Source: Bacteroidales bacterium
GTDB lineage: Bacteria > Bacteroidota > Bacteroidia > Bacteroidales > UBA932
NCBI GenBank assembly: GCA_017447815.1
Contig: JAFSMS010000065.1
Coordinates: 1-34,726, forward strand
Reading direction: 5' to 3'
DNA: 34,726 nt
Of this stretch, positions 16,715 to 25,900 are shown in pieces. Both the position numbers and the translations under genes were made by a program. Within the stretch, counting starts at the first letter, position 1. The number at the start of each line of letters is the position of its first letter. Under the pieces are notes generated by a model. It was not told the DNA's origin and did not search any database. It worked only from the letters and a program-made list of their open reading frames with translations.

Positions 16715-16726
16715 CTGAAAAAACAT

Positions 16727-16756
16727 AAAAAAAGAAAGGTTTAAAGACCTTTCTTT
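16727..16756 (-). terminator. Intrinsic terminator at the 3' end of the glycosyltransferase
   Basis: A perfect 10-bp stem (AAAGAAAGGT 16731-16740 with ACCTTTCTTT 16747-16756, 6-nt loop) is followed on the minus strand by a run of T (16727-16733). The gene's stop codon TAA lies in the loop and its last codons form one arm. Confidence 0.85.
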
Positions 16757-17916
16757 TCGTCGATGGCTTTTTGGAACATCTGCACCAACTGTTCGACAGA
16801 TTTCCGGATGTCGTATTTCTCCATGTGGGCAGCATAGTTCCATCCCATGTCCCAGCGCTCCCGGGGATGGTCCAGCCAATAGTCGATGCGGTGGGCGAGG
16901 GCTTCGGGGTTGCCTTCGGGGAAGATGCTGCGACGGTCCAGGGCAAACTGGGAAGTGCCGCTGTACCGTCCCTGGGCGATGATGGGAACGACAGCCTGCT
17001 GCATGGCCTCCATGATGGACAGGCCTTCCACTTCGATGGTGGCGCAGTGGACGCAGAGATCGGCCCCGGCGGCCAGCCTGCGGAGTCCGTCGCGATTCTC
17101 GAAAGAAATGATGGGCTCATAGGCGAGGACACCTTCCTTGTAGAGTTTGTGCGCCTTACGCCTGGTGGATTTGACCGTGGGACCCAGACCGGCGAAATGA
17201 AGTTGGATTCTCTTGGCATACTTGCTGTAGCGCATGGCTTCCAGCAGCGTGGACTGGTCTTTTTCCTTGGAGAGACGGCCGATATAGACCACCCTCAGCG
17301 GGCGATCCGGGTTCTCGTAGTCCTTGGGAGGTTCCGCTTCCCGGATGCACTTGTCCGGGACGATGCCGTTGGAGATGAGTTCCAGTTTGGCGTTGATATG
17401 ATAGCGGCGCAGGCGGTCCAGGACGTTTTCCGTGGGACACTGCACATATTGGCAATGGTCGAAAGTATGGCGTTTCCAGGCACGCAGGATAATACGGTTG
17501 AGCCCTCTCCAGTGACGCAGCGGCCCCAGGGAGTTGGTAATGTTCTCCGGATGCAGGTGATAGGTGGCCGTGACGGGCTTTCCCAGTTTCTGGCAGATGT
17601 GGAGCATGCGGTCTTCAATCACGAAAGGCTCTTCCAGATGGATGACATCGGCCCATCGGGCGGCCTCTTCCATCAGGGGCAGGTTGCTTTGGGCAAAACG
17701 GTATCCCTGGGCTACGACGATGGGATTCACGATGGGGAAAACGTAGTCTTTCAGGAGGTAGTCGGGCTGGATCTGCGGGTTGTCTGCATTGGGACCGGAG
17801 AGGATGCGCACTTCATACCCGGCCTTTTTCAGGTATTCCACCGTCCGGCGGGCCGATGCTGACAGGCCGTTCCCCGTGATGTAGAAATTATTGATGACAA
17901 ACAGGATTTTCATCAT
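16741..17916 (-). CDS. GT4-family glycosyltransferase
   Basis: A 391-aa GT-B glycosyltransferase that transfers sugar from a nucleotide sugar, probably in cell-envelope glycan assembly. The N-terminal fold has MKILFVINNFYITGNGLSASARRTVEYLKKAGYEV (split around the Gly-rich loop), the hinge has LISNGI, the C-terminal half VVYIGRLSKEKDQSTLLEA, and the donor site E-V-E-G-L-S-I-M-E-A of EX7E type (about 305). Start is the MM pair at 17916/17913, just 1-4 nt after the esterase stop; the open frame further upstream lies inside the esterase. Acceptor and donor are unknown. It ends in an intrinsic terminator, closing the TPR-YebC-esterase operon. Confidence 0.85.
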   Translation of the reverse strand: MMKILFVINNFYITGNGLSASARRTVEYLKKAGYEVRILSGPNADNPQIQPDYLLKDYVFPIVNPIVVAQGYRFAQSNLPLMEEAARWADVIHLEEPFVIEDRMLHICQKLGKPVTATYHLHPENITNSLGPLRHWRGLNRIILRAWKRHTFDHCQYVQCPTENVLDRLRRYHINAKLELISNGIVPDKCIREAEPPKDYENPDRPLRVVYIGRLSKEKDQSTLLEAMRYSKYAKRIQLHFAGLGPTVKSTRRKAHKLYKEGVLAYEPIISFENRDGLRRLAAGADLCVHCATIEVEGLSIMEAMQQAVVPIIAQGRYSGTSQFALDRRSIFPEGNPEALAHRIDYWLDHPRERWDMGWNYAAHMEKYDIRKSVEQLVQMFQKAIDEKKGL

Positions 17917-17917
17917 T

Positions 17918-18826
17918 TCATTTTGCGGCTTTAAAGACGCGCTGCAGCATGTCCTGGTATTCTTCGATCCATCCGTTCTTCCAGTCGTGCGACCCCGGAT
18001 AACGGAAATACTCATGCGGATAGCCTTTTCGGGTCATATAATAGTGCAACTTGAGGGTGGAGGGACGCATGATGTCCCATTTGCCGGCATACAGGTAATA
18101 TCCTTCCGGAGGATTGTTCCCGTACTGAAGTTTCATCCTTTTGTGCAGGTTCCCGTAGAACTCCCTGCGGTAGGGAGTGGCCTTGCCGATGCTCCACATG
18201 TAGGGGGAGAAGGCTCCGATATAGCCGAACATGTCCGGATAATTGGCGCCGAAGTAGATGCTCTGGTAGCCGCCGATGGAGAGGCCGGCGATGGCCCGGT
18301 GCTCCTTGTCAGGAATGGTCCGGTACAGGCTGTCCACCCGTTTCACCACATCCCGGACAAAGGCCGATTCCACCGTTCCGTCCACTTCGAAGATGGATTC
18401 GAAGGCGTCCTTGAATCGGCTGTTTTCGAAATCCTCGTCGTCGTTGTACTGGTTCACGTTGGGCATCACCACGATGCAGGGGACCGCCAGGTCGGTAGCG
18501 AACAGGCTGTCGGTGGATTCGTACAGGCGTCCCTTCCTGATCCACGACGTCTCATAGCCCCGGGCGCCGTGCAAGAGGTAAAAGACGGGATAGCGCCGCG
18601 AATTCTGGTAGTAATCATGGGGAAGATAGACAATCATGCGACGCTGCGTGGGGCCGGGTACGCTGCAATCGTAGATAATCTCCTCGACGATGCCCTTCTG
18701 CTGGTAGCCCTTTTTGTAAGGGGACCCCGCATAATAAGTGGGAGCATTACGAAATCTCACTATGCCGCAGGACGACATAGTGAGAATGATTGATAATAAG
18801 ATAATTAACTTTCCTCTGTTCATCAT
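17918..18826 (-). CDS. Lipoprotein esterase (EstD/enterochelin-esterase-like)
   Basis: A 302-aa alpha/beta hydrolase with a lipoprotein signal peptide (hydrophobic stretch then MSSCG, Cys at about residue 20), so it should be membrane-anchored in the periplasm or at the surface. The esterase fold shows YPVFYLLHGARGYETSW (oxyanion region), the nucleophile elbow GLSIGG (about 190), and SHDWKNG carrying the catalytic His (about 285). This pattern matches the Esterase_PHB / EstD families, which release feruloyl or acetyl groups or hydrolyse thioesters. Its start overlaps the YebC stop by one base (TGATG). Specific substrate unknown. Confidence 0.82.
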   Translation of the reverse strand: MMNRGKLIILLSIILTMSSCGIVRFRNAPTYYAGSPYKKGYQQKGIVEEIIYDCSVPGPTQRRMIVYLPHDYYQNSRRYPVFYLLHGARGYETSWIRKGRLYESTDSLFATDLAVPCIVVMPNVNQYNDDEDFENSRFKDAFESIFEVDGTVESAFVRDVVKRVDSLYRTIPDKEHRAIAGLSIGGYQSIYFGANYPDMFGYIGAFSPYMWSIGKATPYRREFYGNLHKRMKLQYGNNPPEGYYLYAGKWDIMRPSTLKLHYYMTRKGYPHEYFRYPGSHDWKNGWIEEYQDMLQRVFKAAK

Positions 18827-19581
18827 CAGGCTTCGGGAGCCATGGTGGTATAGACGTTGGTGACGTCTTCGTCATCCTCCAACAGGCCGATGAGTTTCTC
18901 AAGGGTTGCACGCTGTTCGGCGGTCACTTCCTTCAACTCTACGTTGGGAATCTGCTCGAAACCGCCGGAGATGAGTTCGTAGCCCTTCTCTTCGATGTAT
19001 TTCTGGATTTGGCCGTAGGCGGAGTAGTCTCCGTAAATGGAGATTTCCACCGTCACGTTCTCGTCCTCGTCTTCCACTTCCTGCTTGAAGACCTCTTCGG
19101 CGCCGAAGTCGATGAGTTCGAGTTCCAGTTCATCTACGTCGATGGGCTTTGCCGGGTCTTCCTTGATGCGGAACACGCATTTGTGGTCGAACATGAAGGC
19201 TACGCTGCCGCTGGTCTGGAGGGAACCGCCGCACTTGGTGAAATAGCTGCGGACGTTGGCCACGGTGCGGGTGTTGTTATCCGTTGCGGCCTCTACCAGG
19301 TAAGCGATGCCGAAGGGACCGAATCCTTCATAGACGATTTCCTTGAAATCTCCGGTTTTGGCCTCAGTCGCCTTCTTGATGGCGCGTTCGATGTTCTCTT
19401 TGGGCATCTGCTCCGCCTTGGCCTCGGCGATGAGGGCGCGAAGACGGGGGTTGCCGGTGACTTCGGCGCCGCCCTGCTTCACGGCGATGGTGATTTCCTT
19501 GCCCAGTTTGGTAAAGGTCTTGGCCATGTGGCCCCAGCGCTTCAACTTGCGCTCCTTGCGGAATTCAAACGCTCTTCCCAT
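18826..19581 (-). CDS. YebC/PmpR-TACO1 family protein
   Basis: A 251-aa cytoplasmic protein of the YebC family, known as transcription regulators in some bacteria and as translation factors easing proline-rich stalls in others. The N-terminus MGRAFEFRKERKLKRWGHMAKTFTKLGKEITIAVKQGG (in short blocks) is the Bacteroidota version; MPKENIERAIKKA, YEGFGP and the acidic ISIYGDYSAYGQI-type middle domain follow. Length is normal. It lies 2 nt after the TPR gene. Confidence 0.92.
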   Translation of the reverse strand: MGRAFEFRKERKLKRWGHMAKTFTKLGKEITIAVKQGGAEVTGNPRLRALIAEAKAEQMPKENIERAIKKATEAKTGDFKEIVYEGFGPFGIAYLVEAATDNNTRTVANVRSYFTKCGGSLQTSGSVAFMFDHKCVFRIKEDPAKPIDVDELELELIDFGAEEVFKQEVEDEDENVTVEISIYGDYSAYGQIQKYIEEKGYELISGGFEQIPNVELKEVTAEQRATLEKLIGLLEDDEDVTNVYTTMAPEA

Positions 19582-19583
19582 AA

Positions 19584-20267
19584 TTATTCGGCAGTATTTT
19601 CGATACGTTGGATGTACTTGTCAATTTCCATGGCTTCGGGAGCGGCGCCCCACTTGTCCTTGATTTCCTTGTAGAAGGAAAGGGCCTGGTCCTTGTTGCC
19701 GGCGGCCTCGGCAGCGATGCCGGCCTTCAGGAGATAGGCGGCGGCGAAAGCGTTGTCGGTGGTCTTGGCGGCCTTGGTGAAGGCGTCGATGGCGGAGGCG
19801 TAGTCCTTGAGTTCTACGTAGCAGTCTCCGATGCAGGCCTGTGCGCGGGCGAGCATGAGGGGATCCTTGCCTTTGTACTTCTTGAGGTAGTTGATGGCTT
19901 CCTCATAGGCACCGGTGTGGAGTTTGGCGACGCCGGCATACATGTAAACGGCTTCGGGTGCCTTGGAACCATACTGGGCGATGATGTCTTCGAGGCCCAG
20001 GTCGTTGTTGTCACCGTTGAGGGCGAGTTCGTACTCGCCGGCGTCGAACCAACGCTCTGCGCGGACCATCTGGTCCATGGCCTGCTGCTTCTTGGGCTGC
20101 AGGATGAACCGGTTGTAGGCCAGGATGGCCAGGGCGATTACCAGGACGGCGATGATGCAGCCGTAGAGGATATTGCCATACTTCTTGAAAAAATCTTCTG
20201 TTTTGGAAACGGCCTCAGCCACATTCTGCTGACGTACCTCTTCCTCGGTTTTGGTTACTTTTGCCAT
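19584..20267 (-). CDS. Membrane-anchored TPR protein
   Basis: A 227-aa protein with a cytoplasmic N-terminus of about 30 residues, one membrane helix (about 33-53, IIAVLVIALAILAYNRFIL) and a periplasmic TPR region (about 75-215) with repeats such as AYEEAINYLKKY and DYASAIDAFTKAAKTTDN. It resembles YfgM-like ancillary SecYEG/BamD-type scaffold proteins. It is first in the minus-strand operon and shares a divergent intergenic region with recF, an arrangement common in Bacteroidales by my recollection. No enzymatic motif is present. Confidence 0.8.
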   Translation of the reverse strand: MAKVTKTEEEVRQQNVAEAVSKTEDFFKKYGNILYGCIIAVLVIALAILAYNRFILQPKKQQAMDQMVRAERWFDAGEYELALNGDNNDLGLEDIIAQYGSKAPEAVYMYAGVAKLHTGAYEEAINYLKKYKGKDPLMLARAQACIGDCYVELKDYASAIDAFTKAAKTTDNAFAAAYLLKAGIAAEAAGNKDQALSFYKEIKDKWGAAPEAMEIDKYIQRIENTAE

Positions 20268-20301
20268 AATATCTATTGTTTTTAATTAGCATTTGAGCCC
20301 G

Positions 20302-20333
20302 CAAATTTACAAAAAATATTATATATTTGCAAT
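20302..20333 (-). promoter_or_regulatory. Promoter for the TPR-YebC-esterase-GT4 operon
   Basis: On the minus strand, ATTG (20330-20333, one mismatch to TTTG) is followed after 20 nt by TAAATTTG (20302-20309), matching the Bacteroidota -33/-7 consensus and spacing. Confidence 0.7.
20322..20329 (+). promoter_or_regulatory. -7 box for recF
   Basis: TATATTTG fits TAnnTTTG, 21 nt before the recF ATG. A TTTG at 20292-20295 lies too far upstream (26 nt) for a standard -33. The box overlaps the divergent promoter of the TPR operon, so the two may compete. Confidence 0.5.
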
Positions 20334-20350
20334 CTATTACAGCATCTCCC

Positions 20351-21445
20351 ATGCCTATTTTGAAGAAAATAGTAGTACAGGACTTCCGGAACATCTCTTT
20401 CCAGGAACTGGCCTTCAGCCCCAACGTCAACTGCATCAGCGGAAATAACGGGGAAGGGAAGACCAACCTGCTGGACGCCATCTACTATCTGTCCATGACC
20501 AAAAGTGCCTTTCCGGCTCCGGACGCTTCCAATTTCCGCTATGGTACGGAAGGTTTCACCCTGGGCGGCACTTATTGGATGGAGAATGGACTGGAGTCCC
20601 GTTTTGCGCTCAAGGTGGCCCGGGAAGGCAAGAAACTCATCCGGGACGAAAAGCCTTATACCCGCATGGGAGAGCATATCGGCACGCTGCCCGTAGTGAT
20701 GGTCTCTCCGGGAGACATCGCCCTCGTGAGCGAATCCGGCGAGGAGCGCCGCCGCCTTTCCAATGCGGTCCTGTCGCAGATGGACCGGGAATATCTGGCC
20801 GCCATCCAAGCCTATACGCGGCTTCTGGCTCAGCGCAACAAGATTCTCAAGGATTATGCTCCGGATGCGTCGCTCCTGGCCGTCATCGACGAGCGGATGG
20901 CCGCACCGGCCGCCGCCGTCCATGATGCCCGCGCCCGGCTGGCGGAAGCCCTGTGCCCGGTGGTGACGGAATACTACCGGCTCATTTCCGGGGGCGGGGA
21001 AGAGGTGTCGATAGAGTATAAGTCGGATTTGTCAAACGCTTCGTTGATAGATGTTTTTGCGGCTCACCGGGAGCAGGACTTCAGGTTGCGTTATACTACC
21101 TCCGGCATCCAGCGGGATGATTTCCTTTTCACGATGAACGGCCATCCCATCCGCCGTGCCGGCTCCCAGGGGCAGCAGAAATCTTTCCTGGTGGCCCTCA
21201 AGTTCGCCCAGTACGAGATTATGAAGCGCTCCTATGGGTTCGCCCCCATGCTGCTTCTGGACGATGTCTTCGACAAGTTGGACCTGGGCCGCATCTCCAA
21301 TCTGATCGGCATGGTCGCCGGATCGGAGTTCGGCCAGATTTTCATCACGGATACGGACTCGACCCGCCTTTCGGGAATTGTGGACCGCATGACGGACGAC
21401 CGGGCCTATTTCAAGGCTTCGGCCGGTGAATTTACGAAGATGTAG
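20351..21445 (+). CDS. recF: DNA replication and repair protein RecF
   Basis: A 364-aa SMC-like ATPase that helps load RecA at single-strand gaps. Visible: Walker A GNNGEGKTN (residues 31-39), the conserved QDFRN at 10-14, the signature-containing GSQGQQKSFLVALKFAQ, and Walker B MLLLDDVFDKLD. Start at ATG 20351 fits the family N-terminus; an eight-codon extension back to a TTG overlaps the promoter box. It ends in TAG and is followed after 3 nt by a DUF721 gene, the usual recF-DciA-like pairing. Confidence 0.94.
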   Translation: MPILKKIVVQDFRNISFQELAFSPNVNCISGNNGEGKTNLLDAIYYLSMTKSAFPAPDASNFRYGTEGFTLGGTYWMENGLESRFALKVAREGKKLIRDEKPYTRMGEHIGTLPVVMVSPGDIALVSESGEERRRLSNAVLSQMDREYLAAIQAYTRLLAQRNKILKDYAPDASLLAVIDERMAAPAAAVHDARARLAEALCPVVTEYYRLISGGGEEVSIEYKSDLSNASLIDVFAAHREQDFRLRYTTSGIQRDDFLFTMNGHPIRRAGSQGQQKSFLVALKFAQYEIMKRSYGFAPMLLLDDVFDKLDLGRISNLIGMVAGSEFGQIFITDTDSTRLSGIVDRMTDDRAYFKASAGEFTKM

Positions 21446-21448
21446 GGC

Positions 21449-21778
21449 ATGGCGGTTCAGATTCACAGGAAAGAGGCCATCGGCATGGACAAGGTGGTGG
21501 AGGAGTTCATCAAATCCATGAAAATCACCGCCGGACTCAATACCCAGCGCATTTTTGCCGCCTGGGATGCCTGTTCCGGCGCTGGTCCGTTCACCATCAA
21601 ACGCTTTTTCCGGGGGGGAAAACTGTACATAACCCTCAAGTCCTCGGTCATCCGCAACCAACTCTATTTCCAGCGGGACGCCCTCATCGAAAAAATGAAC
21701 GCCTTCCTCGCGGAAGACCCGCTTTTCACGGCCGATAACCGCACCGTCTCCTTCATCCGCGAACTGATCCTCAAATAA
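21449..21778 (+). CDS. DUF721/DciA-like protein
   Basis: A 109-aa protein of the DUF721 family, whose better-known members (DciA) load the replicative helicase in bacteria lacking DnaC. Family features seen are WDACSGAGPFTIKRFFRGGKLYITLKSSVIRNQLYF and a C-terminal NRTVSFIRELIL. Start at 21449, 3 nt after recF; a Met 12 codons later also fits. The operon ends at a hairpin shared with the opposing tmRNA gene. Confidence 0.83.
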   Translation: MAVQIHRKEAIGMDKVVEEFIKSMKITAGLNTQRIFAAWDACSGAGPFTIKRFFRGGKLYITLKSSVIRNQLYFQRDALIEKMNAFLAEDPLFTADNRTVSFIRELILK

Positions 21779-21811
21779 AAATGCCCGGCAGACGAATCTG
21801 AAGGGCATTTT
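21778..21811. terminator. Bidirectional terminator between DUF721 and ssrA
   Basis: AAAATGCCC (21778-21786) pairs with GGGCATTTT (21803-21811), with an inner CAGA/TCTG stem around CGAA. Reading minus it ends tmRNA with a T run; reading plus it begins right at the DUF721 stop. Confidence 0.8.
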
Positions 21812-21814
21812 GCG

Positions 21815-22210
21815 TGGAGGTGAGCGGACTCGAACCGCTGTCCAAACGTCGCACCAGGCGGCTTTCTACATGCTTATCCTTCCTTTGGTTTTCGAGGAGG
21901 CCCTGCCGGAAGGCGGGCGAAGCATCCCTTAGCCTTTAGGGCTTAGCCGGCTTTAAAGGCGTGGGCCGGAGCAGCCTCAAATGGATGATACCCCTTGATC
22001 GGCCCTTAAGAGGCGGAAGGTCCGAGGGATACTCGTCGGCGGCGCAGCCTTGGCGTCGCGGATTAAGTTAATTTGCTTGGCAAATTAAGCAGCGAGTGCG
22101 TAGTTGTTGTTGGCAACTGATTTTTTGGAATCTGCGTTTTACGGGACAGGTTCCTCAGGCCCGACATGCTTACCGTCCAGCATCAGCGCTGTCAAAACCA
22201 AAACACCCCC
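21815..22210 (-). ncRNA. ssrA: tmRNA
   Basis: Rescues stalled ribosomes by acting as tRNA-Ala and as a short message. On the minus strand the 5' end GGGGGTG (22204-22210) pairs with CACCTCC (21816-21822), followed by discriminator A; CCA is not encoded. The 5' side continues TTTTGGTTTTGACAGC, the hallmark tmRNA D-region, and the 3' side holds the T-arm with GGTTCGAGTCC. The tag frame (22085-22114) reads ANNNYALAA-stop, close to known tags ending in YALAA. Length is about 396 nt. Confidence 0.95.
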
Positions 22211-22228
22211 AATGGCTGAACGAGTGTG

Positions 22229-22236
22229 CAAAGATA
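22229..22236 (-). promoter_or_regulatory. -7 box of ssrA
   Basis: On the minus strand TATCTTTG matches TAnnTTTG, 18 nt before the mature tmRNA 5' end. No clear -33 TTTG at 19-21 nt; GATA occupies that place. Confidence 0.55.
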
Positions 22237-22245
22237 CGAAAAAAA

Positions 22246-22902
22246 TCAGTCTTTTCTATCTTCGTCCGGTAAAATGCGCCGTGCGCCGATATAACGCATC
22301 ATGTAGTAGGCCTGCGTGGACTCGCTCTCCACGACACCGCCGGAGGTGGAGGCGTGGATAAAGCGGAAGGACCCCCTTTCCTCGTTGACGGATACCACGA
22401 TGCCTACATGGCCGATGTTGCGGACGCTTCCGCGTTTGCCGAAGAACACCAGGTCTCCCTTCTGGAGGTCGGCATAGCCGGCCACTTCACGCCCTTCTTT
22501 GAACTGGGCCCCGGAATATTGGGTGAGGTTGTAGCCGAAGTGCTTGAAAACATAACGGGTGAACCCGGAGCAGTCGAAGAGTTTGGGACCGGAAGCCCCC
22601 AGTTTATAGGGCGTTCCGAGAAAGGTCCGGGCGTAGGCGATGACCTGGTCGCTCAGGGTACCTTCCCCTTCCGGGGCATTTCCCCGGGCCGATGGGTCTG
22701 TGGACGGCTTTTGGGAAGCGGCTTCTTCGGACGGGGCGTCCTTCGGCTTATCCGGCTTGCTTTGGGGCGTATCCACGATGCCCACCTCGCGGGTGAGGAG
22801 GGACTCCGAAGAAGGGGAGGGCGCAGTTTTGCCTCCCTGGCGGAGCGTACCGCAGGAAACCAGGGCCAGGACGGCCAGAAGATTGGTGAGCGATTTTTTC
22901 AC
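22246..22902 (-). CDS. NlpC/P60 peptidoglycan endopeptidase lipoprotein
   Basis: A 218-aa cell-wall hydrolase cleaving peptide stems of peptidoglycan. From the GTG at 22902, the product has a lipoprotein signal (VKKSLTNLLAVLALVSCG, Cys17), a low-complexity Pro/Ser/Asp linker (about 20-85) and an NlpC/P60 domain (about 90-210) with catalytic Cys in LFDCSGF, His in NIGHVGIVVS and third residue in FIHAS. An upstream 20-codon extension has no signal-like sequence and crosses the promoter box, so GTG is preferred. The -7 box lies 4 nt before it, implying little or no leader. Confidence 0.85.
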   Translation of the reverse strand: MKKSLTNLLAVLALVSCGTLRQGGKTAPSPSSESLLTREVGIVDTPQSKPDKPKDAPSEEAASQKPSTDPSARGNAPEGEGTLSDQVIAYARTFLGTPYKLGASGPKLFDCSGFTRYVFKHFGYNLTQYSGAQFKEGREVAGYADLQKGDLVFFGKRGSVRNIGHVGIVVSVNEERGSFRFIHASTSGGVVESESTQAYYMMRYIGARRILPDEDRKD

Positions 22903-22906
22903 GCTG

Positions 22907-22914
22907 CAAAGATA
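22907..22914 (-). promoter_or_regulatory. -7 box of the NlpC/P60 gene
   Basis: TATCTTTG on the minus strand, ending 4 nt before GTG 22902. No -33 TTTG at standard spacing; TTTG occurs at 14 nt. Confidence 0.45.
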
Positions 22915-22936
22915 TGCAAAAATCGTGACAAAGTGA

Positions 22937-22958
22937 GGGCGCCCTTTTCCGAGCGCCC
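22937..22958 (-). terminator. Hairpin after the fimbrial operon
   Basis: GGGCGC (22937-22942) and GCGCCC (22953-22958) form a GC stem with a 10-nt loop, about 17 nt past the stop of the tip gene. There is no strong T run, so termination strength is uncertain. Confidence 0.5.
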
Positions 22959-22974
22959 CCACACAACCAAATTA

Positions 22975-25900
22975 TTAATGAATCCAACCCTTGTTTCCGT
23001 TGATCAGATTCTGGGTCTGGACGTCTTCCAGCAGATGCAGGACATAGTGCGAATCGATCCGGAGAACCTTACCTTCCGTCACCACCCGCCCGGGCGAGAT
23101 GATGACGCCCCATTTGAGGTCGGACTCCGTCGTCTGCTTGAACGACAGGATGTCGCTTTCGACCAGGACGCTGGACGACGGCCTGTATGTTCCGCCGTTG
23201 AGTTCGGCCGGATAGACCTCGAGGACATAGCCGTCGTTGTCGTATTCCGCGACTTGCATTTCGGCCGTATTGGTGACGATATAGGGATGGGAACCCAGGC
23301 TATGGGCAAAAGCGGTGTTCCGCTCGATGGTACTGCCGATCTTGAAGAGCCCTTCGGCGAAAGGCGTTCCGTCCGTATTGCCGATGAGCCTGGCCTGTAC
23401 TTGCATGTACCGGTATCGGCCCTCCGTCGTCTTGCCCATCAGGCGTGCTTCGGCCCCGACAGCCCCGTGAACGGTGAGGCGGAAGGCCGCGAAAGGACGG
23501 AAAAGCCGCTCGCCGCTGTGCCGGTTGGTGACGGTGGCCTGGAGGCTCACCTCGCCGGCCGGATGCTTGGAAAGGCTTCCCATATTGTCCTGGCCGATGT
23601 TCCAGTGGATGCTGTCCCCGAAGACAGAACCGTGGAACAGAGCCTTGAAATCGCTGTCGGCCTCGGTGTCGCCGATGAAAACAGCCAGTCCGCACAGGGC
23701 CTTGGTGGCATGGATGGTGTGCGTGGTGACCTTCCCGTTCGCATAATCGGAGGGGATGGCACAGTATCCGTTTAGAAGCGACCAGTCTTCCAGATCCGTT
23801 TCGCTTGAGACGGGGGCCGTCCATTTGCTGAACGGGTCCACACTCAGGATCCGGACCTGTTTTTCCGCGACGCCGGAAGAACTGTCCCGGGGATTCAGGG
23901 TGAGGACGCCCAGTTCGGTGCCGCCGGCCGAAGGATATCCTTCGAGGCTGGTTACATAGAGTTCGGAGACATCGCTTCCGAGGTGGAGCCTGTCGGAAGA
24001 GACGCTGAATGCGGGAGAGAGCAGTTCGTCGTACAGGGGTGCGTAGAGTTGGGTGCCGGTGGCGGTTTCGGCCGTTGTCACAGACAGGGCCGTACCGCCT
24101 CCCTGGTAACGCCAGGTGAGCGGATTGCCGCTGAGCCCGTCCTGTCCGTCGCGCGCGGGGGAGCCGTCCGGATTGGCGTAGAGAGCGGTCGTGCCGGACT
24201 GGAGCGTCGGTGCGGATGCCGTGCCGGAAAGGGAGGCAGTCCGGCCCGCGGATGTGGTGACGGTGACGGTAAAGGCGCCGGCTTTCAGGAGGCCGGCATA
24301 GCAGGTGGCCCCGGCGGGTTCAAGACGCAGTTTGTCGGCCCCGGATGTTGCCTGGAATGAAAGGACGGTTTCTCCTTCCGACAGCCCGCTGACGGTGATA
24401 AGGCCGCGCTGGGCCACGTAGGCGGGTTCCTGTGCCCAGGCGATGACAAGCGGATCGGCCACAGGTGGAGGCACGACTACGGCGTTCACCTTGATTTTGG
24501 TGCGGCCGGAGACATAAGTCTTTCCCCCCGTGGTGTAGGTGGCCCCAATCCAGCATTCTCCTTCGGAAAGGCCCGTGATGACCGCCCCGGAGACGCTTAC
24601 GATGTCCGTTCCGGCGTTCCCGCTTTCCTCGGCATAGGCCTTGATGGCGGCCGAACCGGTCACAGTGCTGCTTCCATTGAAAAGGACGGTCGCTGTGGCG
24701 GTCTCGCCCACCGTAATGGTTGCCGGACTGGCCGAGAGGGTGATGTAGTTGGAATCACCCGTAAAACTGACGTTGACGGAGGCACTGAGCCTTTCTCCGT
24801 CCGGAGCATCATACTCTGCCTGGACGCTGAAGGTCCCTTCCCTGGTGGACGAGACTTGCCCGCCGTCGGCATTCACTTCCGCATCCGGACAGTTCCACAT
24901 GACGGAACCGGTGATGTCTTCGTGCCCGGTCTGCAACCCATCGACAAAGGTATTGAGCCAGGCTTGCAGGCCGACCGTTTCGCCGACCATCTTCGGTTCC
25001 GGGTTGCTGGGTTCGATGGTGAGGGTATAGGTGGTTGAGGGAACGTCCGCTTCGGTCACGGTAAAGGAAACCGTGTTGGAACGGATGTTTTTGGGTAACC
25101 AAGGGCCGTTGAAGCTTGCATACATTTCATAGGTTCCCGTCTCCGTGGGCGTCCATTTCCCGTCTTGGCCGATGATGTGGTAGTAGTGGTCTGAAATGAG
25201 ATCATGTCCGTCGGAGGTACTTATTCCAAACCGGCCTTTTAAAAGGAGGAAACTCGTGAAATCATCCCCCATGATATCCCTGCCGTCGAGGGTCAGGGAA
25301 AGTTGGACGGTCTCTCCCAGTTGGATGGAGGCGGGCTGGACGGCGAGGGCCAGGATGGGTTCGGGGCCCAGGCAGGAAAGCCATACCCTGTCGGTGAAGG
25401 TCCCTTCGTCGGCTTCGATGCTCGCCTTGACATAGCCGTCGCCTTCCCGCATGGCGACATAGCGCCGGAAGGAAAAGCCCGGATGGTCGCCTACCTCTTT
25501 GAAAACGAGGAAGTTGGCGGGCGTCCAGGCTTCGTTTGTCCACTCGGCCAGCCGGGTGTCCGTATGCTGGAAACTGCCCTGGCGTTTCAGTTTTCCGTTC
25601 TCATACTTGTCCTCGGCTTTTTGCAGGTAAACCAGAAGGTCGTCCCCGATGTACGCGGAGTTCTCGGGCGTGTAAACCTGATATCTGAAATCCGACCAGG
25701 AAAGGCCGTTTTCGTGTTTCCAGTCGTCGAGGAATGTCCCGTCCCGGAAGTAATCCACCTTCCAGGTGTAGCGCTTGTTCCGGGTGATGGAAAAATCCGA
25801 AGTGGCGTTTTTCCCCAGGTAACTGCGGTAGGTGAGTTCTCCGTTGTACTTTTCTTCCCCCGCCACCTCCACTTCCAGAAAGGTAAGCCGCTCCTTGAGG

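Noticed and set aside
18755-18785. Perfect 10-bp inverted repeat (TCTCACTATG / CATAGTGAGA) in the esterase signal-peptide region
   Set aside because: One such repeat with a short loop is expected by chance in a window of this size, and it codes the lipobox region normally.
12513-20267. CRISPR arrays, prophage or IS elements
   Set aside because: No regular spaced repeats, transposase, integrase or phage structural genes were found here or elsewhere in the window.
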